Shown here: piece after piece, positions 35,653-44,483 of the stretch
Position numbering within the stretch: the stretch's first letter is position 1
How the letters are laid out: each line of letters opens with the position of its first letter
Source: RPQJ01 sp035554635
Lineage (GTDB): Bacteria > Pseudomonadota > Gammaproteobacteria > Steroidobacterales > Steroidobacteraceae
Direction: 5' to 3'
DNA length: 64,000 nucleotides
NCBI GenBank assembly: GCA_035554635.1
Contig: DATMIB010000003.1
Location: forward strand, 11,329-75,328
Notes under the pieces: generated by a model
Seen by the model: the letters and a program-made list of their open reading frames with translations, nothing else
What the model was told of the DNA's origin: nothing
The model's database searches: none
Program-made: the position numbers and the translations under genes

Positions 35653-35869
35653 CGAACGCGGCTTTCCAACGCGTCAGGCAGCGGCGCCCGCGACGGCTCG
35701 CGCCAGTCCCACGTGACTCCCCTGACGTGCCCGCGATGTTGGAGATTGCGACGACACGCGGTCGCCGCGGGTCTGCGAGCACGACGTCTCGGGCCGAACG
35801 GATCCGGGTGACACTGCCGAGGCATAACGTGTTGCAGGGGCACGAGACTCGAGTAGCGCGACGACGAGC
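35653..35869. other. 217-base gap between convergent btuF and the adenosyltransferase gene
   Basis: No gene, tRNA, clear terminator or repeat seen on either strand. Composition is slightly lower in GC than the neighbours. It may hold untranslated 3' ends only. Confidence 0.4.
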
Positions 35870-36415
35870 TCAGCGTCGCCGCCAGAGCACCTCGCTGCCA
35901 TGCTCGTGCCGCGCCAGCACGCGAGCCACCACGAACAGCAGGTCCGACAGGCGGTTCAGGTACTGAGGCACCTCCGCCGCCACTGCCTCGGCGCGCGCGA
36001 GTGCCCAGACGCGACGCTCGGCCCGCCGCACGACCGTACGCGCGAGATGGCACGCCGCCGCCGCCGGCCCGCCGCCGGGCAGGATGAAATCCTTGAGCGG
36101 CGGCAGGTCGTCGTTGAAGCGGTCCAGCGTGCGTTCGAGCCGTTCGACGTACTCGGCGGTGATCGCGCGATGGCCCGGGATGCAGAGCTCGCCGCCGAGG
36201 TCGAAGAGGTCGTGCTGGACCTCGGTCAACACTTCGGCGACGGCCGCCGGCAGGCCGTGCACCGCGAGCACGACGCCGAGCGCGCTGTTGGCCTCGTCGA
36301 CGGTGCCGTACGCTTCGACACGCAGGTGCTCCTTCGGCACGCGCATGCCGTCGCCGAGACCGGTGCTGCCGTCGTCGCCGGTGCGCGTGTAGATCTTGCT
36401 GAGCCGGTGTCCCAT
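35870..36415 (-). CDS. Cob(I)yrinic acid a,c-diamide / cob(I)alamin adenosyltransferase, PduO type
   Basis: 181 residues. Attaches the adenosyl group of ATP to the cobalt of cobalamin. The ATP site is YTRTGDDGSTGLGDG with RVPK; the trimer core has RTVVRRAERRVWAL and PQYLNRLSDLLFVVAR, all PduO hallmarks, which separate it from the CobA and EutT types. It lies 67 bases after btuB on the same strand and may be co-transcribed under the B12 riboswitch. Confidence 0.94.
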   Translation of the reverse strand: MGHRLSKIYTRTGDDGSTGLGDGMRVPKEHLRVEAYGTVDEANSALGVVLAVHGLPAAVAEVLTEVQHDLFDLGGELCIPGHRAITAEYVERLERTLDRFNDDLPPLKDFILPGGGPAAAACHLARTVVRRAERRVWALARAEAVAAEVPQYLNRLSDLLFVVARVLARHEHGSEVLWRRR

Positions 36416-36482
36416 CCGTGTCTCCGTTTCGGTTCGACTCGTGGCGTCGCCGGCCCGTCAGTCGGGCCGGCGATGCGCGCGA

Positions 36483-38396
36483 CTACCTCTGCAGCGACGC
36501 CGCTTGCGCGACGGCCGCCGTCGTCTTCGTCGGCGGCGCATAACGCACGGTGACGTAGAGACCGCGATCCGGCGTGTTGTAAGTATTGGCCAGTTCGTAT
36601 TGCTCGTCGAGCAGGTTCTCGACGCGTGCGACGAGTGCGAGGCTCGGCGTCACCTGCCACTGCGCGGTCAGGTTGGCGAGCACGTACGAATCGAGCGTCA
36701 CGGGTTGCGGGAAGCCGACGTCCTTGCGCTCGCCGCTCGCGAGCACGTCGAGCCCCAACTGCACCGGGCCGTAGCTGCGCGTGACACCGGCGGTGAGGCT
36801 CCGCTCGGCGCGACGCAGCAGCGTCGAGTCGTCCGCGAGGTTGCGCGGCTGCTGGTAGATCGCCTCGACGTGGGCCTGCCAGAGGTCGCCGGCATAACGC
36901 CAGCCCGCCTCGACGCCACGGATCCTCGCCTCGGCCACGTTGCGGTTGATGCCCTCGAACGTCTCGAAATCGGTGACGACGAATTCGATCAGGTCGTCGA
37001 TGTCGGTCTGGAACGCCGACAGCGTCAGCGTCTGTCGCTCGGTCAGTGCATGCCTCACGCCGAGTTCGTAGTTGCGCGACTGCTCGGGCTCGAGGTCCGG
37101 GTTGCCACCGTAGCCGTAGCGGTCGGTCGCGTCGGGCGCGCGGAAACCGGACCCGGCGAGGCCGAACACGCGGGTGCGCGCGGCGTTGAACGTGTAACCG
37201 TACTCGAGGTTCCAGGTCACGGCCGAGCCCGCCGTCTCATGGTCGGTGTACCCGAGCGCAAGCAACGCCAGGTGCGGGCCGTGCACGATGCTGTCCTGCA
37301 GGTAGAGGCCGGTCGAGTCGGTCTCGGCATCGAAACGCGTACCGTAGGATTCGCTGAGCGCGTTCTCGCGGTAGTGCATGACGCCGAGCCCGAGCGTGTG
37401 CACGTCGTCGAGCGTCCGGTCGTACTGGGCCTCGACGGTGTCGCGACGCGTGCGCAGGAAGTCGGGCGACTGGTTCTGCTCGATGTCATCCTCGAGGCGC
37501 GAAATCGCGAGCCGGCCCTGGCCACGCGCGCCGAGTGGCGCTCGCACTTCCACGGCGGTCGTCGCCGTCTCGAAATCCTGGTCGACCGGCGCGAGGAAAT
37601 AGTCCGAGTACTCGGAGTTGCCCTCCGCCCGCCAGTGCTGCAGCGACACTTCGGCGGCGCCGATCTCGGCCTGCAGCCGGACGTTGCCGTCGAGGCTCTC
37701 GAAGCCTCGGTCGGTGGCGTCCTCCGTGCGCGTCGGAAAGCCCGCGCTGTCGAGCCACGAGACGCCGAAATCGAGCGACGCCTTCGAACCGAGGCCCGTG
37801 CCACCGTTGAGGCTGGCGCGCCGCGTGTCGTAGTCACCATAACCGGCTTCTACGGCCCAGCCGTCGCGGGATCCGCGCCGCGTGACGAGGTTGACCACGC
37901 CACCGATCGCGTCGGTGCCCCAGAGCGCCGAGCGTGGCCCCTTGACCACCTCGATGCGCTCGATCATGTCAGGCATGACGTTCTGCAATGCCGGCAACCC
38001 GATCGTGCCGGGGTTGATGCGCACGCCGTCGACCAGCACGAGCGTGTGGTTGCTGTCGGCGCCGCGAATGAACACGGAGGTCGGCTGGCCGAACCCGCCC
38101 GTGCGCGCGACGTCGATGCCTGCATGGAAGCGCAGCAGGTCGGCCGCGTCGATCGCGGCGCTGCGCTCGATCGTGTCGCGGTCGATCACGACGACCGGCG
38201 CGAGCACTTCGAGTGCGGGCGTGGCGATGCGTGTCGCGGTGACGACGAAGTTGGCGAGTGCGGGATCCTCCGCAGCGACCGTGCTGGGGGTCGTGGCGGC
38301 TTCAGCCGCGATGCAGGGAACGAGTGTCGACGCGACGACGGAGGCGAGCAGGGAGGACGAACGAACGACGGACGACGAATGGGATGCGGACGGCAT
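36483..38396 (-). CDS. btuB: TonB-dependent vitamin B12 receptor
   Basis: 637 residues (E. coli BtuB 614 with signal). A signal peptide is followed by a TonB-box-like FVVTATRIATP, a plug domain with GGFGQPTSVFIRGADSNHT and LVDGVRINPGT, and a beta barrel ending in a short aromatic-poor strand (YVTVRYAP then a polar tail). The IRGADSNHTLVLVDGVR plug signature is that of BtuB. Outer-membrane import of cobalamin powered by TonB. The start at 38396 has GGAG 11 bases upstream. The ~150 bases before the start form the expression platform of a cobalamin riboswitch. Confidence 0.93.
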   Translation of the reverse strand: MPSASHSSSVVRSSSLLASVVASTLVPCIAAEAATTPSTVAAEDPALANFVVTATRIATPALEVLAPVVVIDRDTIERSAAIDAADLLRFHAGIDVARTGGFGQPTSVFIRGADSNHTLVLVDGVRINPGTIGLPALQNVMPDMIERIEVVKGPRSALWGTDAIGGVVNLVTRRGSRDGWAVEAGYGDYDTRRASLNGGTGLGSKASLDFGVSWLDSAGFPTRTEDATDRGFESLDGNVRLQAEIGAAEVSLQHWRAEGNSEYSDYFLAPVDQDFETATTAVEVRAPLGARGQGRLAISRLEDDIEQNQSPDFLRTRRDTVEAQYDRTLDDVHTLGLGVMHYRENALSESYGTRFDAETDSTGLYLQDSIVHGPHLALLALGYTDHETAGSAVTWNLEYGYTFNAARTRVFGLAGSGFRAPDATDRYGYGGNPDLEPEQSRNYELGVRHALTERQTLTLSAFQTDIDDLIEFVVTDFETFEGINRNVAEARIRGVEAGWRYAGDLWQAHVEAIYQQPRNLADDSTLLRRAERSLTAGVTRSYGPVQLGLDVLASGERKDVGFPQPVTLDSYVLANLTAQWQVTPSLALVARVENLLDEQYELANTYNTPDRGLYVTVRYAPPTKTTAAVAQAASLQR

Positions 38397-38421
38397 TTTG
38401 AAAAGGGCTCCACCCGAGCAT

Positions 38422-38437
38422 GCGTCCTCGCGGACGC
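38422..38437 (-). promoter_or_regulatory. Tetraloop hairpin between riboswitch and btuB start
   Basis: GCGTCC-GCGA-GGACGC on the minus strand, 26 bases before the btuB ATG and just upstream of its ribosome site. It may be part of the expression platform that hides or frees the ribosome site. Confidence 0.35.
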
Positions 38438-38544
38438 AATGAAAGTTCCAGTCGCGACTGGACGCTCGGTGGCGGAACGGGGCGTGAGCCGATGGAGGGG
38501 GCGACGCCCGAGTCCGGCCGCTCGCCCGCCGCGAAGCTGGTCTC

Positions 38545-38745
38545 GCCGACAGGCCGGTCTCCGGGCTCTCGAGCGGGTCGGAAGACCCTGCCGGCATCCC
38601 CTTCCCGCGCCGTCTGCGACGCAGTGGGTCCCGAGCACTGGACTCGGGCGATGCAAGCTTGACTCGACTACCGTTGCGGGGGCAGCGCCGGCATTGAACC
38701 GGCTTCCCGTTCTCCCTGAGCCTGCGCTCGCGGGGTCACCTGTAG
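38545..38745 (-). promoter_or_regulatory. Cobalamin riboswitch
   Basis: Read on the minus strand, the leader of btuB carries the conserved core in order: GGGAAGCCGGTTCAATGCCGG, then GCTGCCCCCGCAACGGTA, a CCCACTGCG segment, CGGGAAGG, and at the 3' side AGCCCGGAGACCGGCCT. This is the AdoCbl/B12 aptamer pattern. It should reduce btuB (and perhaps adenosyltransferase) expression when cobalamin is plentiful. The downstream region lacks a clear T-run terminator, so control is probably at translation initiation. Confidence 0.93.
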
Positions 38746-38753
38746 GTGCGCGC

Positions 38754-38782
38754 ACGGTAGAAAAGCGCTCCCGGCTTGTCAA
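38754..38782 (-). promoter_or_regulatory. Likely promoter of the riboswitch-btuB transcript
   Basis: On the minus strand a perfect TTGACA (38777-38782), 17 bases, then TACCGT (38754-38759). It is placed a few bases upstream of the aptamer, as expected. Confidence 0.6.
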
Positions 38783-38797
38783 GGAAATGCGGTTACC

Positions 38798-39610
38798 ATG
38801 ACGCGTCCCAGCCAGACCGACCGACGCATGCCGCATTCAGACTTTCTCGCGACCGCGCTCGACGCCGCACGCGCTGCGGCGGCCGTGGTCCGGCACTATT
38901 ACCAGCGCAACCTCACGATCACGATCAAGTCCGACAAGTCGCCCGTGACCGAGGCCGACGTCGAGACCGAGAAGACGATCCGCGCGATCCTCGCCGCGAA
39001 GTTTCCCGACCATGGCTTCCATGGCGAGGAGACCGGCACGTCCGCGCTCGACGCCGAATACGTCTGGTTCGTCGACCCGATCGACGGCACCAAGGCGTTC
39101 GTGCGCGAGTACCCGATGTTCTCGACGCAGATCGCGCTCGCGCACCGCGGCCGGCTGATCGTCGGCGTCTCTTCGGCGCCGGCGTACGGCGAGCTGGCCT
39201 ATGGCGAGATCGGCGTCGGTGCGTGGCTCAACGAGCAGCCGATCCGCGTCAGCAAGGTCGACACGATCGAACAGGCGGCGCTCTCGACCGGCAACCTGAA
39301 GACGCTCGCGACCGGGCCGCGCTGGCCCGCGTTCGGCCAACTCGTCGGGCGCCTCAACCGGATCCGTGGCTACGGCGATTTCCTGCATTACCACCTGCTT
39401 GCCTCGGGCCGCATCGACGCGGTCGTCGAGTCCGACGTCAACATCCTCGACGTCGGCGCCTGTGCCGTGATCGTCGAGGCCGCGGGCGGGCGTTTCACCG
39501 ACCTCGACGGCGCACCGCTCACGCCGGCGAGCGGCAGCGTGCTCGCCACGAACGGCTTGCTGCACGACGCCGTGTTCGAGGCGATCCACCGCACGCCGGA
39601 GGGTGGTTGA
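38798..39610 (+). CDS. Inositol monophosphatase family protein, histidinol-phosphatase (HisN)-like
   Basis: 270 residues. Metal site motifs: GEETGTS (second acidic residue of motif 1), WFVDPIDGTKAFVREYP with DPIDGT, and the C-terminal NILDVGACAVIVEAAGG. The KAF after DPIDGT and FHGEETG favour the HisN subgroup (last-but-one step of histidine synthesis) over SuhB, but a broader sugar-phosphatase role is possible. The ATG at 38798 is used; a second ATG at 38828 would shorten the N-terminus by ten. Divergent from btuB. Confidence 0.8.
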   Translation: MTRPSQTDRRMPHSDFLATALDAARAAAAVVRHYYQRNLTITIKSDKSPVTEADVETEKTIRAILAAKFPDHGFHGEETGTSALDAEYVWFVDPIDGTKAFVREYPMFSTQIALAHRGRLIVGVSSAPAYGELAYGEIGVGAWLNEQPIRVSKVDTIEQAALSTGNLKTLATGPRWPAFGQLVGRLNRIRGYGDFLHYHLLASGRIDAVVESDVNILDVGACAVIVEAAGGRFTDLDGAPLTPASGSVLATNGLLHDAVFEAIHRTPEGG

Positions 39611-39673
39611 CGTCACGCCTGCCGCACTGAGTCCGCGTCGCGAGCGCGCGACGCATCAAGGAGGAGCCTGCTC

Positions 39674-40624
39674 ATGACACAGAAGAAGATCATCGCGGTC
39701 GTCGGCGCGACGGGCGCGCAGGGTGGCGGCCTGGCGCGTTCGATCCTTGCGGATGCGCGAGGTGAACTCGCCGTGCGCGCGATCACGCGCGACCCGGACT
39801 CGGACAAGTCGCGCGCGCTCGCCGACGCGGGTGCCGAAATCGTCGCGGCCGACCTTTCCGACCCGGCGGCCGTCGAGCGAGCGTTCGCAGGTGCCTACGG
39901 CGCGTATTGCGTGACTTTCTTCTGGCACCACATGTCGCCGGAGAAGGAGCGCGAGGAGGCCCGCCTGCTTGCGAACGCCGCCCGGGCGGCCCGGCTGCAA
40001 CACGTCGTCTGGTCGACGCTCGAGGACACGCGGCGCTGGATGGCACTGGACGATCCGCGCATGCCGACGCTGCAGGGCCGCTACAAGGTGCCGCACTTCG
40101 ACGCCAAGGGCGAAGCGGACGAGTTCTTCCGTGCCTCCGGCGTGCCCACCACTTACCTGCTGACGTCGTTCTACTGGGACAACCTGATCCACTTCGGCCT
40201 GGGCCCGAAGGTCGGTGACGACGGCAAGCTGCATTTCGGCCTGCCGATGGGCGACCGGCCGCTCGCGGGCATCGCGGCGGAGGACATCGGGCGCTGTGCG
40301 CACGGCATCTTCAAGCGCGGAACGACGCTCGCCGGCCAGTACGTCGGCATCGCCGGCGGGTTCCTGACCGGCACACAGATGGCGGCCGCGCTCGGCGTCG
40401 CGCTCGGACGCGAGGTGGTCTACGACGCCGTGCCGTTCGAGACATTCCGCCGGTACGGATTCCCGGGCGCCGACGACCTCGGCAACATGTTCCAGTTCAA
40501 GCACGACTTCAACGACGCGTTCTGTCGTGCGCGCAGCCTCGAGACCTCGCGCGCGCTCAACCCGCGACTGCAGTCGTTCGAGCAGTGGCTCGCGGCGCAC
40601 GCGCGCGAGATTCCGCTCGGCTGA
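39674..40624 (+). CDS. NmrA/HSCARG family NAD(P)-binding protein
   Basis: 316 residues, a Rossmann protein of the atypical short-chain dehydrogenase group. The dinucleotide motif is IIAVVGATGAQGGGLARSIL, with Arg78-type downstream elements (TRDPDSDKSRALADAGAE), then HVVWSTLEDTRRWM and YLLTSFYWDNLIHFGL. NmrA-like proteins often sense NADP/NADPH ratio and many lack the catalytic Tyr-Lys pair. An AAGGAGG site precedes the ATG at 39674. Physiological role unknown here. Confidence 0.88.
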   Translation: MTQKKIIAVVGATGAQGGGLARSILADARGELAVRAITRDPDSDKSRALADAGAEIVAADLSDPAAVERAFAGAYGAYCVTFFWHHMSPEKEREEARLLANAARAARLQHVVWSTLEDTRRWMALDDPRMPTLQGRYKVPHFDAKGEADEFFRASGVPTTYLLTSFYWDNLIHFGLGPKVGDDGKLHFGLPMGDRPLAGIAAEDIGRCAHGIFKRGTTLAGQYVGIAGGFLTGTQMAAALGVALGREVVYDAVPFETFRRYGFPGADDLGNMFQFKHDFNDAFCRARSLETSRALNPRLQSFEQWLAAHAREIPLG

Positions 40625-40638
40625 GACGAGACCGGCGC

Positions 40639-40980
40639 ATGACCCTGCTGCAGGCTTGGGGCTACCTCGGCATTGCGATCGTCGCCGAGGTCGTCGCGAC
40701 GAGCGCACTCAAGGCGTCGGCGGGGTTCACGCAACCCGTGGCGAGCACGGTCGTCGTCGTGGGTTACGGCGTTGCGTTCTATTTCCTTTCGCGCACGCTC
40801 GGCCTGCTGCCGGTCGGCATCACGTACGCGGTGTGGTCCGGTGTCGGCATCGTGCTGATCACGCTGATTGCGTGGCTGCTGTACGGCCAGACACTCGACG
40901 CGCCCGCCGTGGTCGGGCTGGCCCTGATCGTCGCGGGCGTACTCGTGCTAAATCTCTTTTCGAAGTCCGTGCCCCACTGA
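40639..40980 (+). CDS. Small multidrug resistance (SMR) family transporter
   Basis: 113 residues with four membrane helices. The essential Glu in helix 1 is present (GIAIVAEVVATSALKAS), and helix 3 has LPVGITYAVWSGVGIVLI, the EmrE-type signature including the W-S-G loop. Proton-coupled antiporter of cationic compounds, or a guanidinium exporter; helix features favour the EmrE-like side. It follows the NmrA-like gene by 14 bases. Confidence 0.93.
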   Translation: MTLLQAWGYLGIAIVAEVVATSALKASAGFTQPVASTVVVVGYGVAFYFLSRTLGLLPVGITYAVWSGVGIVLITLIAWLLYGQTLDAPAVVGLALIVAGVLVLNLFSKSVPH

Positions 40981-41018
40981 CCACGACGCGGCGACGCGGC
41001 GCGCGATCGTGTTTCGAC

Positions 41019-41792
41019 TCAGGTCGCGACGAAGGTGCGCCCGCCGTCCCAGCGGAGTTCGCGCACCGGCAGCCCGTAGAGTTCGCCGATCGAGCGCTCG
41101 TTGAGCGTCGTGGCGCAGTCGCCGTACTCCCAGCGGCCATCGCCGTAGAGCAGCAACACGTCGTCCGCGAAACGCGCGGCGTGGCCGACGTCGTGCAGGC
41201 TCACGATCACGGTGCGGCCCGCGTCGGCGAGGCCGCGGAACAGGCGCAGCACCTCGAGCTGGTGCAGCGGGTCCAGCTGGTGCATCGGCTCGTCGAGCAG
41301 GAAAATGGCCGGGTCCTGCGCCAGCACGGTCGCGATCGAGAGTCGGCGTCGCTCGCCACCGGACAGCGTGCCGATGTCACGCGACTCCAGGCCCGCCAGG
41401 TCGACGGCCGCGAGCGCCTGGCGCGCACACTCCCGGTCGCGCGCGCTTTCCCAGGCCCAGAAGTCGATGTGCGGATGACGACCGACGAGCGCGGCTTCGA
41501 GCGCGGTGGCCGGAAACGGGTCCTCGACGAGCTGTGGCAGCAGTCCGACCGTTTGCGCGAGCTCGCGGCGCGGCCACTCGGCCAGTGTGCGACCGCGGAC
41601 CCGCACGGTGCCGGCCGCAACACGCAAGCCCGCGAGCGCGTGCAGCGTCGAACTTTTGCCCGAGCCGTTGCGGCCGAGCACGGCCAGCACGCGCCCGGCC
41701 TGCAGCTGGAACCGCAGGCCGCGCACGAGCGTGCGGCCGGGCACGTCGATGCCGACGGCTTCGCACTGCATCGCCACGGCTCCGTCGCTCAC
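41019..41792 (-). CDS. btuD: ABC transporter ATP-binding protein, BtuD/FecE type
   Basis: 257 residues from a GTG at 41792 that overlaps the stop of the preceding gene (GTGA); an ATG at 41801 is also possible. Walker A GRNGSGKSS, Q-loop LLPQLVEDP, signature LSGGERRRLSIA, Walker B IFLLDEPMHQLDP and switch His in SLHDVGHAARF are all intact. The size and sequence fit iron-siderophore/cobalamin importers. No permease is adjacent; a matching BtuC-like gene is 4.5 kb away, so the assignment as the B12 ATPase is inferred from the set of genes in this region. Confidence 0.85.
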   Translation of the reverse strand: MSDGAVAMQCEAVGIDVPGRTLVRGLRFQLQAGRVLAVLGRNGSGKSSTLHALAGLRVAAGTVRVRGRTLAEWPRRELAQTVGLLPQLVEDPFPATALEAALVGRHPHIDFWAWESARDRECARQALAAVDLAGLESRDIGTLSGGERRRLSIATVLAQDPAIFLLDEPMHQLDPLHQLEVLRLFRGLADAGRTVIVSLHDVGHAARFADDVLLLYGDGRWEYGDCATTLNERSIGELYGLPVRELRWDGGRTFVAT

Positions 41793-42577
41793 TCCACCCA
41801 TCCGATCTCGCGCGCGGTCTGCGCGCCCACGAGCATGTCGTCGAGGCTGTCGGGCACGACGGCCTCGCTCGGGCCGACCGCAACGCGGCCGGCCATGATC
41901 TCGCCGTAATCCTGCGGGTATGGCGGTTCCCGTTCCGGCTCGCCGAGCCCGGCCGGCACGCTCGGCTGACCCGTGGCGGGCTCGTACTTGTCGCTGGCGC
42001 CGAGCGTGTGCAGCAGTTCGTGTGTCAGCACGACGAGGTTGCTGCCGGCGGCCTCGCGGCCCGCATACAGGTGGGCCACGGCAACCAGGCCCTTGCTGAG
42101 CCCGACGGAGTCCGGCAGCGCACGGGTGGACTCGGTCAGCGGCGCGTAGGTCGCAAACACCTGGACGTCGGGTGCCGGCAGGGGATCGTTCGCGGCGACG
42201 CGGGCCGCGTAGTACCGGAGCTTGAGGCTCCACAGCATGACGCCCAGCACGCCCGGCCGTTCGCCGAGCACGGGCGGAGGCTCCGTCGCGGCGTGCGAAA
42301 CGCGTATGCGGACGGGTTCTTCGATCGGCACGTTGTAGCGGTCGGACTCGCCGGCGAGGAAGGTTTCGATCGCGTCGAAGTCGTCGTCGCGCAACGCGTC
42401 GACGTAGCCATGCACCTCGGGCGCGGCGGCGGCCGGCAGCGGATAGACCGTGACGCGCAGCGGCGTGTTCCAGTCGCGGCTGCGGGTCCAGTCGAGCCAG
42501 GCACCGAGCGCGACGAACGCGAGCACCGCGAGCAGCAATGCGAGGCGCAGCGTGCCGAGGAAGGTCCGGCCGGCCAT
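41789..42577 (-). CDS. Predicted membrane-anchored metzincin metalloprotease
   Basis: 262 residues. Residues ~8-28 form one hydrophobic segment (LGTLRLALLLAVLAFVALGA), leaving ~230 residues outside. The zinc motif is H186-ELL-H190-TLG-ASD196, i.e. HExxHxxGxxD, followed by KY and, 30 residues later, EIMAG with Met228 as a possible Met-turn. This layout is that of metzincins in which Asp replaces the third His (as in snapalysin, M7). The N-terminal half has no recognised domain. It is encoded in an overlapping pair with the BtuD-like gene and just downstream of pdxH. Confidence 0.75.
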   Translation of the reverse strand: MAGRTFLGTLRLALLLAVLAFVALGAWLDWTRSRDWNTPLRVTVYPLPAAAAPEVHGYVDALRDDDFDAIETFLAGESDRYNVPIEEPVRIRVSHAATEPPPVLGERPGVLGVMLWSLKLRYYAARVAANDPLPAPDVQVFATYAPLTESTRALPDSVGLSKGLVAVAHLYAGREAAGSNLVVLTHELLHTLGASDKYEPATGQPSVPAGLGEPEREPPYPQDYGEIMAGRVAVGPSEAVVPDSLDDMLVGAQTAREIGWVE

Positions 42578-42603
42578 CGATACCCCCGCGTGGCGTCAGG
42601 CGA

Positions 42604-43248
42604 TCAAGGGTACAGGCGCGTCGATTGCCAGGCACCCGCCCGGAAGCCGGTCGTGCCGTCGGGTTCGAGCGTCCGCTGCCAGATCGCGCGATCGTGGATG
42701 CGGAACGCACCCTCGCACCACACCTCCACGGACTCCGGCCAGAAGTGATAGCCACCCCAGTGCGGCGGTCGCGACGGCGAGGTGCCGTGACGCGCGGCCT
42801 CGACCGCCACGCGCTTCAGCAGCGTCGCGCGCGAATCGAGCGGCTGGCTCTGCAGGCTGGCCCAGGCACCGATGCGGCTGTCGAGCGCGCGGCTCGAGAA
42901 ATACGCATCGCTTTCGTCGGGCGGGCACAGCACGGCACGGCCCTCGAACCGGACCTGGCGCGACAGCGTGTCCCAGTGGAACACGCCGGCCAGACGCGGA
43001 TTCGCGGCGATTTCGTGTCCCTTGCGGCTGTGGTAATTCGTGAAGAAAACCAGGTAGCCGGGCGACGCGATCAGCTTCTTGCACAGCACGACGCGTGCGG
43101 ACGGCGTGCCGTCCGGTGTCGCGGTGGCGACCACGAGCGAATCCGGATTCGGCTGGACCTTGCGTTCGCGAGCTTCCTGCAGCCACGACTCGACGATGGG
43201 CATCGGGTCGGCGGGCAACGTGGAGGGGAGGGTGCCGGTCATGAACAT
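42604..43248 (-). CDS. pdxH: Pyridoxamine 5'-phosphate oxidase
   Basis: 214 residues from ATG 43248; ATG 43242 and 43269 are in-frame alternatives. FMN enzyme that makes pyridoxal phosphate from PNP/PMP. Motifs: RVVLCKKLIASPG, FFTNYHSRKGHEIAANP, SRQVRFEGRA and the C-terminal pair YHFWPESVEVWCEG and STRLYP. Length matches E. coli PdxH (218). Divergent from tyrA with about 119 bases between. Confidence 0.95.
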   Translation of the reverse strand: MFMTGTLPSTLPADPMPIVESWLQEARERKVQPNPDSLVVATATPDGTPSARVVLCKKLIASPGYLVFFTNYHSRKGHEIAANPRLAGVFHWDTLSRQVRFEGRAVLCPPDESDAYFSSRALDSRIGAWASLQSQPLDSRATLLKRVAVEAARHGTSPSRPPHWGGYHFWPESVEVWCEGAFRIHDRAIWQRTLEPDGTTGFRAGAWQSTRLYP

Positions 43249-43367
43249 CGTCGCAACTCGTCGTGACATCGCCAAAACGTGATTATGCCCGACCCGTCGC
43301 ACGGATCCCTTGCGGCGCACGGGGGACGACCGGTAAAACGGTCTGCGTCGCAGCCCGTTGCCGCCGC

Positions 43368-44483
43368 ATGAAGTCGCTCGAAGAACTCCGCGCCCGCCTC
43401 GACGTCATCGATCGCGAATTGCTCCAGCTGGTCGCCGAGCGGCAGGCCCTCGGCGGACAGATTGCGGCCGTCAAGCGCTCCGCCGGCCAGCCGACGCGCG
43501 ACTATCGACGCGAGCGCGAAGTTCTGCTCAAGGCCCGGCACGACGCCGAGGCGCTCGGTGTCTCGCCTGCGCTGGCCGAGACGCTGCTGCACGCACTGAT
43601 CCAGGGCTCGCTCACGACGCAGGAACAGGCCCGCATCGCCTGGCAGGGCCGCGGCTCGGGCCGGCGCGCACTCGTGATCGGCGGTCGCGGCAAGATGGGT
43701 CGCTGGTTTGCCGACTTCCTGGCCTCGCAGGGCTTCGCCGTCACGGTGGCGGACCCGGGCGGCGAAGTGCCGGGCTACGAGCACCTCGCCGACTGGAAGC
43801 AGTCCAGCCTCGACCACGACCTGATCGTCGTCGCGACGCCGATCAAGATCGCGAACGAAGTGCTCGGCGAACTGGCGGGGCGCAAGCCGCCTGGCATCGT
43901 GTTCGACATCGGCTCGCTCAAGACGCCGCTGCGCAGCGGGCTCGAACGACTGCGCGCCGCGGGGTGTCACGTCACGTCGGTCCACCCGATGTTCGGTCCC
44001 GACACCGAACTGCTGTCCGGGCGTCACGTCATTTTCGTCGACCTGGGCGATGCGCCGGCGCTCGAGGAAGCGCGCAGCCTGTTCGGTTCGACGATGGCCG
44101 ACCTCGTCACGATGAGTCTCGACGAGCACGATCGCCTGATCGCGTTCGTGCTCGGCCTGTCGCACGCGCTCAACATCGCGTTCTTCACCGCCCTCGCCGA
44201 AAGTGGCGAGGCCGCGCCACGGCTCGCGCGCATGTCGAGCACGACGTTCGATTCGCAGCTCGACATCGCTACGCGCGTGGCGGCGGAAAGCCCGGAGCTC
44301 TACTACGAGATCCAGAGCCTCAACGACTATGGCAGGCAATCGCTCGAGGCGCTGCGCGCTGCGGTCGACCGCGTCTGGCAGGCGGTCGACACGGGCGACG
44401 CGAGCGCATTCATCGCGTTGATGCAACGCGGCCACGAGTACCTGCGCGTCCGCCAGGCGGCGCGCGAGCGCGACACGGCGTGA
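43368..44483 (+). CDS. tyrA: Bifunctional chorismate mutase/prephenate dehydrogenase
   Basis: 371 residues, the T-protein length (E. coli 373). Residues 1-90 are the AroQ chorismate mutase (ELRARLDVIDRELLQLVAER, then RDYRREREVLLKARHDAEA). From ~98 the dehydrogenase has GGRGKMGRWFADFLASQG, VHPMFGPDTELLSGRHVIF and LGLSHALNIAFFTALAESG. It converts chorismate through prephenate to 4-hydroxyphenylpyruvate for tyrosine. Its last four bases overlap the start of the next gene (GTGA). Confidence 0.95.
   Translation: MKSLEELRARLDVIDRELLQLVAERQALGGQIAAVKRSAGQPTRDYRREREVLLKARHDAEALGVSPALAETLLHALIQGSLTTQEQARIAWQGRGSGRRALVIGGRGKMGRWFADFLASQGFAVTVADPGGEVPGYEHLADWKQSSLDHDLIVVATPIKIANEVLGELAGRKPPGIVFDIGSLKTPLRSGLERLRAAGCHVTSVHPMFGPDTELLSGRHVIFVDLGDAPALEEARSLFGSTMADLVTMSLDEHDRLIAFVLGLSHALNIAFFTALAESGEAAPRLARMSSTTFDSQLDIATRVAAESPELYYEIQSLNDYGRQSLEALRAAVDRVWQAVDTGDASAFIALMQRGHEYLRVRQAARERDTA

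Noticed and set aside
39610..40624. A resistance or defence island around the NmrA-like and SMR genes
   Set aside because: Both are ordinary housekeeping-type proteins with the same base composition and codon use as their neighbours; no defence genes nearby.
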